A stretch of DNA of 64,000 nt from Actinomycetaceae bacterium (GCA_030540715.1 JAUNVQ010000010.1:31097-95096); one strand, 5' to 3'; counted from the first letter of the stretch, positions 37,756 through 48,699 are shown. Notes: a model not told the origin generated them from the sequence alone. Translations and numbers: made by a program.

Positions 37756-39387
37756 ATGAGTGATACTCCCCCACCACGCCCCACCACGCAGCGCCAAACG
37801 TCGCTGACACTTCGTATGGTCACCGTCATTGTGTCGCTACTTATTGCGGGGCTAACAATTGCGGGTGCAACAATCTTGGGCATTCTTCAAGCCCAACTTA
37901 TTGGTCAGGTGGAATCAGAGATTACTGCAGCAGCTTTGCGTCTATCTGCCACAAACCCTCAGTCGACATACACAACGGATACTTTTACTTTGCCGTCAAA
38001 CTACTATGTACGCATTGAAGTTGAAGGCGCTCAAACCCAGCAGTGGATTTCACTGATTGACAAAAAAGATAGCGGTACCCCAGCTGTTGACAACATTATG
38101 CAGCTTGCCCCCATGACAGATAGCGGCGTAACACAGCCAATCACCGTTGCATCTGATACAGATGTAAAATGGCAGGCTGTGGCGGCTCCTATCTATCAAC
38201 ACAATGTTCAAATCGGTTTAGTCACTGTTGCCCAGCCATTGACCCCTGTACAAAACACTATCCATAATACGGCTGTGTATTTATTGATATGCGGAATTAT
38301 TTTAACAATTGTTGGAGGGGTCTCCGCGTTTTATATGGTTCGATATTCTTTGCGGCCCCTTCGGGAAATCGAGGCGGTTGCTGGCCGTATTGCCGAAGGC
38401 GACCTATCACAACGTATTGTTGATGAACCACCCGGCACAGAGGTCGGTTCCCTAGCGCGTTCCCTTAATAAAATGTTGTCACGTATTGAACGTTCTTTCG
38501 CTTTACAAAAACATTCTGAAGAAAAAATGCGCCGCTTTATTGCCGATGCCTCTCACGAGCTTCGCACTCCACTTGCTGCAATCCGCGGATACGGGGAACT
38601 TTACGAAATGGGGGGCGTCCCTTCAGAGCGTGTCCCCGATGTGATGCACAGAATTTCCTCTGAGGCCGCACGGATGGGAATTTTAGTTGAAGATCTCCTG
38701 AAACTTGTCAGGCTAGATGAAGGGCGCCAACATAAAGTAGAGCCGGTAAATCTGGCAGATTTAGTGCGTAACTCTGCTATGGATCTTATTGCGTTAAGCC
38801 CCGGTCGTGATGTGACTTTATGGGGGCTCAACGGTAAAGATTTCCCCGAAGAGCTATGGACTGCAGCCGACACCGACCAAGTCACCCAGGTCATGATGAA
38901 TCTTATTGGCAATATCGACCGCTATACACCGAGTGATAGCCCTGTCGAAATCCTCGTAGGAACCTACCGTTCATCACCTTCGGCTGAACTCATGGATGTT
39001 ATCGAGGTACGCGATCATGGCCCGGGTGTGAATTTGGAGGCACTTCCACGCCTTTTTGAACGGTTTTACCGAGCAGATACATCACGTTCACGTGAAACAG
39101 GAGGCACCGGCCTAGGTTTATCCATAGTTGATGCCGTAGCAAAGGCTCATCAAGGAATAGCTCAAGCAATGGAAACACCTGGTGGGGGTTTAACAGTCAG
39201 ATTTTCGTTAAAACATCACAGCGTGACGCCCTCTAATAATAGTGGCTTTCCAGCCGAACGTCCCCACATGCCACATACGTCTCAAACACATCACATAGTG
39301 AAGTCACACAGACATGAAGAACCCCAGCGCGAAGAAGCCATGGGACGTTTCCGCCGACTATTTCGCAGTGAGAAGGACAAAAATTAG
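37756..39387 (+). CDS. Sensor histidine kinase
   Basis: A 543-residue membrane kinase. TM1 (~19-45) and TM2 (~172-197) flank a ~125-residue extracytoplasmic sensor region. HAMP (~198-250) is followed by HisKA with H267 (DASHELRTPLAAIRGYGE) and a HATPase domain with the N box (MMNLIGNIDRYT), G1 (DHGPGV) and G2 (GGTGLGLSIV). All catalytic motifs are intact, although the N box lacks the more usual N-A at its end. The last ~75 residues are a His/Ser/Pro-rich tail ending in basic residues. It is cognate to the response regulator immediately upstream. The signal is unknown. Confidence 0.93.
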   Translation: MSDTPPPRPTTQRQTSLTLRMVTVIVSLLIAGLTIAGATILGILQAQLIGQVESEITAAALRLSATNPQSTYTTDTFTLPSNYYVRIEVEGAQTQQWISLIDKKDSGTPAVDNIMQLAPMTDSGVTQPITVASDTDVKWQAVAAPIYQHNVQIGLVTVAQPLTPVQNTIHNTAVYLLICGIILTIVGGVSAFYMVRYSLRPLREIEAVAGRIAEGDLSQRIVDEPPGTEVGSLARSLNKMLSRIERSFALQKHSEEKMRRFIADASHELRTPLAAIRGYGELYEMGGVPSERVPDVMHRISSEAARMGILVEDLLKLVRLDEGRQHKVEPVNLADLVRNSAMDLIALSPGRDVTLWGLNGKDFPEELWTAADTDQVTQVMMNLIGNIDRYTPSDSPVEILVGTYRSSPSAELMDVIEVRDHGPGVNLEALPRLFERFYRADTSRSRETGGTGLGLSIVDAVAKAHQGIAQAMETPGGGLTVRFSLKHHSVTPSNNSGFPAERPHMPHTSQTHHIVKSHRHEEPQREEAMGRFRRLFRSEKDKN

Positions 39388-39492
39388 GTTATTTCGCCTT
39401 CAGAAAGAACACTATTACCTGCACGTTCGACTTACTGCGCTGAACGATCTAGACTAGCAACACCGCTAGAACAAAATGAGGTGCAGATTCAT

Positions 39493-40485
39493 ATGAGCGA
39501 TACCGCAACCGGTCCTTGGCTTCAGTCGGCCTTCGTGTCGGCTATGAAAGGCATTGACGCCCAAGCAAGTGAACAAAGCCTGACTGAAGAAGCACTACGT
39601 CTCATCGAAGAATGGTCTTCACCTCAACGGATCTTTCACAATATTGATCATGTAAAGCGTTTACTTAATCGAGTGGATGATGTCGAAAACTGGACCCATA
39701 ATCCCGATATTTTACGGGTTGCAGCCTGGTATCACTTGGCTGTTTTTTCACTTCCACGTACCACTATCACTGAATGTCGTGATGATAATGCCGAAGCATC
39801 GGCTGCTCAGGCCCACCGTCAACTACAGGCCTTTGGGGTCAGCAAAGATACTGCAGACCATGTGGCTTCATTAATTTTATCGCTACGTTCAACTGTTGCT
39901 GCGCCCGATGATAACGACACAGTAACCTTTGTTGACGTTGATTTATCGTATCTTGCCTCTATTCCTCAAGACTACAAAAAATATATTGGCCAATTGCGCC
40001 AAGAATGTGCATCCATTCCGGATGAACACTATCTTCAGCAGCGTCGAGCCCACATCAAACGTCTGCTTGATAGGAACGATATTTTCTTGTCCCCACTCTC
40101 TGATGATTTAGAGACACCTGCCCGCCAAAATCTTGAAGGCGAGCTTTACCGTATTGAACAAGAACTCAACATTGACGATCCATCGTTAGAGAAAATGGAT
40201 ACCTCACAGCCCTCAGATTCAATGCGCGAGACTGAGGCCCATAGTGATAGTGATGATGATACTGGCACACTGATTATTCGCGCAAAATCTAAAGGCCCAA
40301 AAACTGGCTCTACCTCGGTTGTTACCACACCAACGCATTCTTCAGAGGCATTGACTCCCGTGATGGGTATTCCAACTAAGGAATCGCAAGACAGTGATAA
40401 CGACAACGAGGATTCTTTCGCCTCGACCCTGGAATCAGCTGTTGATTGCTTTGATTTACTTGATGAAAAAGTAGAGCGAGGCTAG
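39493..40485 (+). CDS. HD-superfamily phosphohydrolase-like protein with altered HD motif
   Basis: A 330-residue soluble protein. Residues ~1-225 match the predicted metal-dependent HD phosphohydrolase family (COG4339 type): QRIFHNIDHV (H49, H53), AAWYHLAVF, EASAAQAH and a distal VDVDLS. The defining His-Asp pair is H81-L82, so one metal ligand is lost, and the usual downstream T-x-x-H is also missing. Catalysis is therefore doubtful. The last ~105 residues are a disordered acidic tail rich in Ser, Asp and Thr. The frame opens at GTG 39481, but GAGGTG is well placed for the ATG at 39493, which I use. It follows the two-component genes by about 100 bp. Confidence 0.75.
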   Translation: MSDTATGPWLQSAFVSAMKGIDAQASEQSLTEEALRLIEEWSSPQRIFHNIDHVKRLLNRVDDVENWTHNPDILRVAAWYHLAVFSLPRTTITECRDDNAEASAAQAHRQLQAFGVSKDTADHVASLILSLRSTVAAPDDNDTVTFVDVDLSYLASIPQDYKKYIGQLRQECASIPDEHYLQQRRAHIKRLLDRNDIFLSPLSDDLETPARQNLEGELYRIEQELNIDDPSLEKMDTSQPSDSMRETEAHSDSDDDTGTLIIRAKSKGPKTGSTSVVTTPTHSSEALTPVMGIPTKESQDSDNDNEDSFASTLESAVDCFDLLDEKVERG

Positions 40486-40764
40486 ATTTTTGCGTCGATG
40501 AGTTTGCCACAAATAGATTGTAGGCATGTGATACCTAGGTAACCTGCTCACACTTGTTATACATATAGTGTAAACGCACATTCACATGGATAGTTTTCGT
40601 GTTTTACCTACGATTATTTGTAGGCCGCTCACGGGTTGTGTGTCAGCGACGTGTTTGCACAATTTCTGGATAAATTGTACCTACCACACACACTGTGAAG
40701 AACTAATTATCTTTCTTTTATGAGGTCTAATCTTGTGTACGCCACCTAAAAGAAAGGAAATACA

Positions 40765-41058
40765 ATGGCCCAATTTAATGTAGATTCGCAACTTGTTCAG
40801 CAGGCTTCCGCAACAACAAAGACGATCGGAGACCAGATCCGAGCCGATGTAGCTACAATGATGGCTCATTTGCATCAGCTGAGTTCATCATGGACTGGTA
40901 CAGCCTCTGTTGCTTTTCAAGACTGCGCAACACAGTGGAAAGCAGCCCAAGCACAAGTTGACAACTCGCTCGATTCTATCTCAGCGGCACTTGCTTGTGC
41001 AGCAGACACCTATGAACAAGCCGAAACTCAGACGGCAAACATGTTCTCGGCACGATAG
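40765..41058 (+). CDS. WXG100 (ESAT-6-like) protein
   Basis: A 97-residue two-helix protein. The central WTG (in SSSWTGTASVAF) is the WxG hairpin and the C-terminus carries a Y-x-x-x-E type element (TYEQAE), as in substrates of type VII secretion. Length and helix layout are typical. The ribosome binding site AAAGGAAA sits 7 nt before the ATG. No partner WXG gene and no EccC, EccD or other ESX component lies nearby. The 279-bp leader (40486-40764) is AT-rich and contains small inverted repeats but no gene, so the protein probably has its own regulated promoter. Confidence 0.93.
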   Translation: MAQFNVDSQLVQQASATTKTIGDQIRADVATMMAHLHQLSSSWTGTASVAFQDCATQWKAAQAQVDNSLDSISAALACAADTYEQAETQTANMFSAR

Positions 41059-41413
41059 AAACACACCTAGATCTCTTCTTTGTTTACTTTGTTTCTAAAA
41101 AGAAAATTGTTAAGTTGAAATGGTTTTTCAACACTAATCATCGATAAATATATTGTTATTGATTGCGTTTTATCACTCACTGTTGATGGCGGAACTGTAA
41201 TAGGAAATAGCTCAATGAAGTGTGCGTACGAAAAACCCGTTACAACAAGCATCACACGAATAGCAAAGAAAGCTAAAAAGGCTACGTATAAAAAATATCT
41301 GTGTTGTGGAAGGCAAAAAGTAGTGGCCCCGATAGATAATCTATCGGGGCCACTACACTACGTTTTACCGTCGTATGTACGGTAGCTACTACCTACATAT
41401 CAACAAGAGGTTT
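41059..41413. other. Convergent intergenic region between WXG100 gene and groEL
   Basis: This spacer of about 355 bp has no gene. Its right part holds the strong groEL terminator; the AT-rich left part carries a short reverse frame (41067-41255) without recognisable product, which I do not annotate. Confidence 0.6.
41315..41355 (-). terminator. groEL terminator
   Basis: A perfect 17-bp inverted repeat (41321-41337 with 41339-41355, core GTGGCCCCGATAG) around a single central base is followed on the minus strand by C-T-T-T-T-T. It lies about 60 bp past the groEL stop. Facing the WXG100 gene it has only a weak T tract, so it may act in both directions. Confidence 0.92.
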
Positions 41414-43108
<1,695 letters not shown>

Positions 43109-43157
43109 TCACGTTCACGTCACGTGAAGGATACGTTTCACTCAAGCGCCTTGGTTT

Positions 43158-43184
43158 TTATCACTCTCATTACTTGAGTGCTAA
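43158..43184. promoter_or_regulatory. CIRCE element (HrcA operator), proximal copy
   Basis: The 27-bp element reads TTATCACTC, nine bases, GAGTGCTAA. Against the CIRCE consensus (TTAGCACTC-N9-GAGTGCTAA) it has one mismatch. It lies 116 bp upstream of the groEL start, where HrcA would repress transcription. Confidence 0.92.
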
Positions 43185-43191
43185 CTAGAGT

Positions 43192-43218
43192 TTGGCACTC
43201 TCTGGCTCAGAGTGCAAG
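43192..43218. promoter_or_regulatory. Second, degenerate CIRCE-like element
   Basis: TTGGCACTC, nine bases, GAGTGCAAG: one mismatch in the left arm and two in the right arm against CIRCE, with exact spacing. It starts only 7 bp beyond the proximal copy, so HrcA dimers might bind side by side. Confidence 0.7.
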
Positions 43219-43269
43219 ACAAACCTGCATGTTCACCCACGGGCGAACGCATATCAGCGAAATGAGTGA

Positions 43270-43914
43270 CTACGGAGCGGTGTAGCCACCCTTTAGAAAG
43301 ACCACAATATTCGTATTGCTTTGCGCGGCGAGTTGGGAAGACTCCTGAACTGTATCGATCTTAAGCGTTGCTGCAAGTGCCAATGCAGTGTCCTTTGATG
43401 CCTCACTGTCGTAATAGACAGAAGTTTGATTAATCCCCATTCCCGCCGAATTTCCAATACTAGTTGATGTGTAGCCTTCGGTGGTCAAAGCCTGCTGTGC
43501 TTTTGCAGCCGAACCCTGAGGTGCATTAACGTTGAGGATCATGACGCTCAAAGCTTTGTTGGCCGCACCATGTGGCGTATCTTGAGTTGGTTCTTGACTA
43601 GCTAAGGGCGAAACGTCCTCTTGAGGTGTAGTTTCCGTTTTTTCTGGTTCTTTCGGCTCTTCACTGGCAGACTCAGTGGTTGCCGGCTGCGATACCACAG
43701 GCTCAGCAGTTTTCTGCGGTTTGTCTGAACCAGGCTCTTGAGCAATCAACATACTAACTGCCCATGCCAGTAAGGGAAAAATGATCAGCACAGCTATAAA
43801 AGGTGCAAGTTCCTTCCATCGGGGCACTGGCCGACGATGCACACCAACGGGATGGTGTGGCGCTGCCTTGTCAAACTCATCTTTTTCATACTGTTCTACA
43901 CTCACACATGACAA
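43270..43914 (-). CDS. LytR C-terminal domain (LytR_C) membrane protein
   Basis: A 214-residue membrane-anchored protein. A short cytoplasmic N-terminus (~1-35) precedes one transmembrane helix (~37-58). An extracytoplasmic Pro/Glu/Thr-rich linker (~60-108) leads to a LytR_C domain (~112-214), which begins VMILNVNAPQGSAAKAQQAL and ends in VVFLKGGY. It lacks the catalytic LCP domain, so it is not a wall-polymer ligase by itself. Similar proteins (VirR-type in mycobacteria) act at the envelope. The start is uncertain: the ATG has no clear ribosome binding site and a GTG lies three codons later. It lies on the same strand as groEL, just upstream of its operators. Confidence 0.82.
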   Translation of the reverse strand: MSCVSVEQYEKDEFDKAAPHHPVGVHRRPVPRWKELAPFIAVLIIFPLLAWAVSMLIAQEPGSDKPQKTAEPVVSQPATTESASEEPKEPEKTETTPQEDVSPLASQEPTQDTPHGAANKALSVMILNVNAPQGSAAKAQQALTTEGYTSTSIGNSAGMGINQTSVYYDSEASKDTALALAATLKIDTVQESSQLAAQSNTNIVVFLKGGYTAP

Positions 43915-44061
43915 TTTATCTTATTTTGTATCAATATGGTGCATGACGCGCACATTTTGTGTCTATGGCGACACACTTAACCTTTATGGTTATTTATCCT
44001 TTCCCCTAATTGTCTACACTAGAGACATCAAAGATTCCGTCCATCCTGTGAAGTAGGTACT

Positions 44062-45903
44062 ATGTACGTCAATATCTGGGCAAGACGAACAATGCTCGCC
44101 GTTTGCGATGCGTTGTGCTGGGCGATCGCCGCAATATGTATTATTGCATTGCGTTTTAGCTTCCGGCTATCACATGCCGATATGTATGCCGTAGTTACAT
44201 TTGTTATGACAGCAATGATCTTTCAGGCAGCCATCGGCTTTTTTACAAAACAATACCGTAACCGCTACCGCATAGGCTCCTTTGAAGATGTTGTCTTTAT
44301 CGGCGTGCTTGCCGCAGCCTCAGCCATTTTTGCCGCTATCGTAACAGCACTGTTACCTCGCCTAGTAGCCGCTCCCATTACCGTTGTGCTTTCAGCGCCA
44401 CTTCTTGCCATGCTCTTTATGGCCGTAACACGAACACTGTGGCGTACTTACCGCAGACGCGCTCATCCAGAAGACGCCGACAAAGAACCCATCTTTATTA
44501 TTGGTGCTGGTGATGCTGGCTACCAGCTTGTTCGTCAGCTCAATACTGATCCGAACTCTCCCTACGAAGTTGTTGGACTTATTGATGATGCAAATGCAAA
44601 AAAGAACCTGCATCTTGACGGTGTGGCTGTAGTGGGTAACAGACATTCCCTCGTTGAAAAGGCGCGCAAATACGGTGTTGCCACCCTGCTCTACGCTATC
44701 CACAATGCGTCACGTGAAGTGATGACCGAATACTCTGACCTGTGCACTGAAAACAATTTGGAAATGCTTACCCTTCCACCAATCTCAAAAGTTGTTGGAT
44801 CGAAAATCAATCTTGAAGATATCCGCCATATTGACGTTGCCGACCTTTTGGGCCGACGCCAGGTAAAGACTAATCTGTCGCAAATAGCTGGCTACGTTAC
44901 CGGTAAACGTGTCATGGTAACTGGAGCGGGTGGATCAATAGGTTCAGAGATTTGCCGCCAGGTTCATGTTCTTGGTCCATCGGAACTTATTCTGCTGGAC
45001 CGCGATGAAACCTCTTTACATGCCATGCAGCTTGACCTCTATGGCTCTGGATTACTGGACACCCCTGATATGGTGTTATGCGATATTCGCGACAAGAATG
45101 CATTACGAAGGATCTATGAGGAACACAAACCACAGGTTGTTTTTCACACTGCAGCCCTCAAACACCTTCCCATGCTTGAGCAATACCCAGAAGAAGGCTG
45201 GAAAACTAATACGATCGGCTCGTGGAACCTACTGGATTTAGCCGATGAATTCGGGGTTGAAAAATTTGTCAATATCTCAACCGATAAAGCCGCAGATGCG
45301 ACCTCTGTGTTAGGCCGAACCAAACGCCTTGCCGAACGTTTAACGGCCCACTATGCCGAAAAAACTGGGCGCGATTTTGTGTCGGTGCGCTTTGGTAACG
45401 TACTTGGTTCACGCGGCTCCATGCTGTGGACCTTCCGCCACCAGATCGAAAAAGGCGGCCCCATTACGGTGACGCACCCCGACGTGGAACGCTACTTTAT
45501 GACAATTCCCGAAGCCTGTGCTCTGGTAATTCAAGCTGGCGCTATTGGACGTCCAGGCGAGGTCATGGTGTTGGATATGGGTGAACCGGTGAAGATCTAT
45601 GATGTTGCCCGACGCATGATTGCGCTGAGTAAAAAAGATATTGATATTGTTATCACTGGACTTCGACCAGGCGAAAAGCTCTCGGAAGTACTGGTTGCCC
45701 AAGGCGAAGAAGACAACCGTCCTTTCCATCCGCTTATTTCACACGTGGCTGTCCCCACTATTGACCCCGATGAACTGGAAGCCGCACACGCGGTAGCCAC
45801 ACAAAAAGATGACGTGATGCTCAAAACCGATGTGACGCCACAGTGGCAACCCGACCACCAGATTACAACCGTTGACACCTCAAGCCCAGCAGTAAAAGAC
45901 TAA
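44062..45903 (+). CDS. PglF/FlaA1-like UDP-sugar 4,6-dehydratase (membrane form)
   Basis: A 613-residue protein of the CapD/PglF/WbpM family. Four transmembrane helices (~10-125) precede a CoA-binding-like Rossmann region (~140-250) and a short-chain dehydrogenase domain with the NAD motif GAGGSIGSE (~293-301). The catalytic region reads STDKAADATSVLGRTKR, where T-D-K and the downstream K are as expected and the Tyr is replaced by a non-Tyr residue, as in PglF. The enzyme makes UDP-4-keto-6-deoxy sugar from UDP-GlcNAc. It is the first gene of the glycan locus and the next two genes fit the following steps. GTAGGT lies before the ATG. Confidence 0.9.
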   Translation: MYVNIWARRTMLAVCDALCWAIAAICIIALRFSFRLSHADMYAVVTFVMTAMIFQAAIGFFTKQYRNRYRIGSFEDVVFIGVLAAASAIFAAIVTALLPRLVAAPITVVLSAPLLAMLFMAVTRTLWRTYRRRAHPEDADKEPIFIIGAGDAGYQLVRQLNTDPNSPYEVVGLIDDANAKKNLHLDGVAVVGNRHSLVEKARKYGVATLLYAIHNASREVMTEYSDLCTENNLEMLTLPPISKVVGSKINLEDIRHIDVADLLGRRQVKTNLSQIAGYVTGKRVMVTGAGGSIGSEICRQVHVLGPSELILLDRDETSLHAMQLDLYGSGLLDTPDMVLCDIRDKNALRRIYEEHKPQVVFHTAALKHLPMLEQYPEEGWKTNTIGSWNLLDLADEFGVEKFVNISTDKAADATSVLGRTKRLAERLTAHYAEKTGRDFVSVRFGNVLGSRGSMLWTFRHQIEKGGPITVTHPDVERYFMTIPEACALVIQAGAIGRPGEVMVLDMGEPVKIYDVARRMIALSKKDIDIVITGLRPGEKLSEVLVAQGEEDNRPFHPLISHVAVPTIDPDELEAAHAVATQKDDVMLKTDVTPQWQPDHQITTVDTSSPAVKD

Positions 45904-46115
45904 GATAAAAGAAGATAACCAACAGCCCGCAAGTCTGCCCGCTCAGATGATGTCCAGCTCAACCCTCGCTAAACGATTGCGCAGCATGGCTTATGCGTTA
46001 GTTGACGTCCTTGCCTGCTAGCCGTAGCCGATGCTTCGCTACGTAGCAAGAACATGCTGGCACACTTTTCGGTAAATTATTTTGTGCAGCACCGCAATGA
46101 ACTGAAGGAGGAACT

Positions 46116-47288
46116 GTGTCACTACCAGAACATGTCCCATTTTTTCGCCCCGATATTACAGAAGAAGAAGTCCAAGCTGTTGTCACTGCGTTACGTTCTG
46201 GTTGGCTGACAACTGGCGGAGTATGCGCACAGTTTGAAAAAGACTTCCAAGAATACCTGGGTGATGATTCGCTTCACTGCATTGCGGTAAACTCAGCTAC
46301 TGCCGCGCTGCACCTGTCCGTTGAGGCGCTCGGGATTGGCCCTGGCGATGAAGTACTGGTGCCCACCTGGACTTTTACCTCAACGGCTGAGGTTGTCCGC
46401 TACATGGGTGCAACACCTGTACTGGTCGATATAGACCCCGATACCTTCTTTATTGATTTTGCAGATGCTGAAAGAAAAATCACGGAAAACACCAAGGCCA
46501 TCATACCTGTTCATTTTGCTGGACTCCCCATACCGCGTGGGGCGCTCAACCGTTTTGCAGCCGACCACAGCCTTCATGTTATCGAGGATGCCGCGCACTG
46601 CTTTCCTGTGATGAATGAGGGTGGCCTTGTTGGACGTCTTTTCCCAGAGGGAGACTCCGATGCTGTATGTTTCAGTTTTTATGCCACAAAAACTATGACA
46701 ACTGGTGAAGGCGGCATGGTGGTTACCCGCGATAACGCTTTAGCCCAACGGATGAAAGCGATGCGCCTTCACGGAATCTCGCGCGATGTTTTTGATCGCT
46801 ACACCGCCAAGGGCGCATCATGGTTCTACGAAGTCATTGCCCCTGGTTTCAAATATAATCTTACCGATACTGCGGCAGCTCTTGGCCGCGTACAGCTCAC
46901 CCGCGCTAAAGCAATGGCTGAGCGGCGCGGAGAAGTAGCAAAACAATATTTGGAGGCTTTTGCGGACCTTCCCGTTGCCCTGCCTGTCCAAGGTGATTCT
47001 GAACATGGGCATGCCTGGCATTTGTTCGTCATACAGATTTTGTCTGAAGCACATCTGGGTCGCGACGAATTCATTGAACGTGCTGCCGAAGCTGGCATAA
47101 GCTGTTCCGTTCACTTCATCCCACTGCATCTACACCCCTACTACCGCGACAAATACGGCTACAAAGCACAAGACCTTCCCTATGCGGCAGCGAACTATCA
47201 GCAAGCTGTGTCACTGCCCATTTTTAGTGCACAGACAGATGCAGATACTCAAAAAGTCATTACTGTGGTGCGGGAGTTACTAGGCTAA
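46116..47288 (+). CDS. DegT/DnrJ/EryC1-type sugar aminotransferase (PglE-like)
   Basis: A 390-residue PLP enzyme of the DegT/PglE family. The SFYATKTMTTGEGGM motif (~185-199) contains the PLP lysine. GSGWLTTG-like residues lie near the start, and AAHCFPV (~163) follows the PLP-binding Asp of VIEDA. It would transaminate the 4-keto sugar made by the upstream dehydratase, giving UDP-4-amino-4,6-dideoxy-GlcNAc. It starts with GTG 8 nt after AAGGAGG. The 212-bp gap upstream may hold a promoter; the stop codon overlaps the start of the phosphoglycosyl transferase. No PglD-like acetyltransferase follows, so the amino group may stay free or be modified otherwise. Confidence 0.9.
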   Translation: MSLPEHVPFFRPDITEEEVQAVVTALRSGWLTTGGVCAQFEKDFQEYLGDDSLHCIAVNSATAALHLSVEALGIGPGDEVLVPTWTFTSTAEVVRYMGATPVLVDIDPDTFFIDFADAERKITENTKAIIPVHFAGLPIPRGALNRFAADHSLHVIEDAAHCFPVMNEGGLVGRLFPEGDSDAVCFSFYATKTMTTGEGGMVVTRDNALAQRMKAMRLHGISRDVFDRYTAKGASWFYEVIAPGFKYNLTDTAAALGRVQLTRAKAMAERRGEVAKQYLEAFADLPVALPVQGDSEHGHAWHLFVIQILSEAHLGRDEFIERAAEAGISCSVHFIPLHLHPYYRDKYGYKAQDLPYAAANYQQAVSLPIFSAQTDADTQKVITVVRELLG

Positions 47289-47995
47289 TGGCACCACACA
47301 ACAAGACAAAGACTTACAAGAAGAAACTAGCTAGCAGCGCCACTACAAGGCCACCTGCTCAACAACCACTGGTCATGACAAGACAACAACATTGCGCCAG
47401 TGCCTATATTCGTCGCGGTTTTGACATCTTTTCTGCTGGGGCTGGCCTTATTGTACTTACCCCCCTGATGGGTGTTATCGCATTGGCCGTCACACTAGAT
47501 TCACGCGGTCCTGCCCTCTTTCATCAAAAGCGGATAGGAAAAGATGGAATTCCTTTCTATATCTGCAAATTTCGTTCAATGCGCACCGATCACGATGGAC
47601 TGGCCGTATCGACCTCTGCAGATAATCGCGTCACCCGTGTAGGACGCGTGCTGCGAAAAACCAAACTTGACGAAATTCCTCAACTGTACAACGTGTTAGC
47701 TGGGGATATGTCGCTGGTGGGGCCGCGCCCCGAAGTTCCGCAATATGCAAGGCTGTGGCCGCGCGATGCCGCAAAAGTGATTGTGTCGGCACGGCCGGGG
47801 ATCACCGACCCAGTGTCAATCAAGTACCGTAACGAAGCCGACGTGTTGGCCCAGGCCGAGGACGCCGAGGCCTACTACGTCAACGTATTGCTCCCCGAAA
47901 AAGCACACGCCTACGCGGATTATATTCGCACGCGGACGTTGGCATCAGATCTGCGCATTGTGATCGAAACACTAAAGGCTGTTGTTTCTGGATAA
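47288..47995 (+). CDS. PglC-like undecaprenyl-phosphate sugar-1-phosphate transferase
   Basis: A 235-residue monotopic phosphoglycosyl transferase. After a ~35-residue basic leader there is one re-entrant hydrophobic helix (~40-62), then FHQKRIGKDG, ICKFRSMRTD, LRKTKLDEIPQLYNVLAGDMSLVGPRP and ARPGITD, the conserved blocks of the bacterial sugar-transferase family. The catalytic Asp-Glu dyad (LDEIPQL) is present. It starts glycan assembly by moving the amino-sugar phosphate to undecaprenyl phosphate at the inner membrane face. It overlaps the aminotransferase stop by one base, so all three enzymes work together. The size matches PglC rather than the larger WcaJ. Confidence 0.93.
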   Translation: MAPHNKTKTYKKKLASSATTRPPAQQPLVMTRQQHCASAYIRRGFDIFSAGAGLIVLTPLMGVIALAVTLDSRGPALFHQKRIGKDGIPFYICKFRSMRTDHDGLAVSTSADNRVTRVGRVLRKTKLDEIPQLYNVLAGDMSLVGPRPEVPQYARLWPRDAAKVIVSARPGITDPVSIKYRNEADVLAQAEDAEAYYVNVLLPEKAHAYADYIRTRTLASDLRIVIETLKAVVSG

Positions 47996-48066
47996 CGGAG
48001 CGTAGAGGTTATTGTCATAACAAAGCACCTGTACCCCTTGTAAAGACGATAAAAGGAAGAAGTATC

Positions 48067-48699
48067 ATGCGTGGCTCACACCGACTGAATACGAAACTGC
48101 GCCAGCGGATCATCCGTAAACAGCGAGAACAACTTCGTATTACACAGGCCTCAATTGTTTCTAATAACTGCACCGGTGCCATGGTAGCCCATGATTTAGG
48201 GCTTCAGTTTCGCACTCCTTTTGTTGATTTGTGGATCCCCTACTCGCACTATATTCGCCTACTGGGCAACCTGCGACACTATCTTCTTGAGGTGCCTCTT
48301 GAAGAATATGAAACAGATGAAGTATCCTACCCTGTTGGGCTCATTGACGACATAACAATTTATTTTCAACACTACCCTACTTTCACCCAGGCATACGACT
48401 CTTGGATGCGTCGTTGCCAGCGTATCGACTGGGATGATCTTTACGTATTATTTGTATGTAGCAACCAGGGACACCTCAATGAACTTCTTGCCTTCGACAA
48501 GCTACCTTTCAAGAACAAAATTGCCCTGTGTCCTCCTGTAAGCGATGACTACCAACTTCCCTCAAGCGCAAGACCCCTACACTCGATCTCGCTGGATTCT
48601 CAGGGAAACTTACCGACATTAACGGATTATTCAGGAATCTGCGGGCGGCGTTACTATGATGCCTTCGATTTTGTCTCGTGGCTCAATAACCCCACCTAA
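48067..48699 (+). CDS. DUF1919 family protein
   Basis: A 210-residue protein matching DUF1919, a family tied to exopolysaccharide loci. Diagnostic features are SIVSNNCTGAMVAHDLGLQFRTP near residue 28, YPVGLIDDITIYFQHYP (~97) and a W-x-x-R-x-x-R-I-D block (~118). No transmembrane helix or signal peptide is present. Its biochemical role is unknown; a glycan-modifying transferase is often assumed. The ribosome binding site AAGGAAGAA precedes the ATG. It sits between the PglC-like gene and the first LicD-like gene, in the same direction. Confidence 0.8.
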   Translation: MRGSHRLNTKLRQRIIRKQREQLRITQASIVSNNCTGAMVAHDLGLQFRTPFVDLWIPYSHYIRLLGNLRHYLLEVPLEEYETDEVSYPVGLIDDITIYFQHYPTFTQAYDSWMRRCQRIDWDDLYVLFVCSNQGHLNELLAFDKLPFKNKIALCPPVSDDYQLPSSARPLHSISLDSQGNLPTLTDYSGICGRRYYDAFDFVSWLNNPT

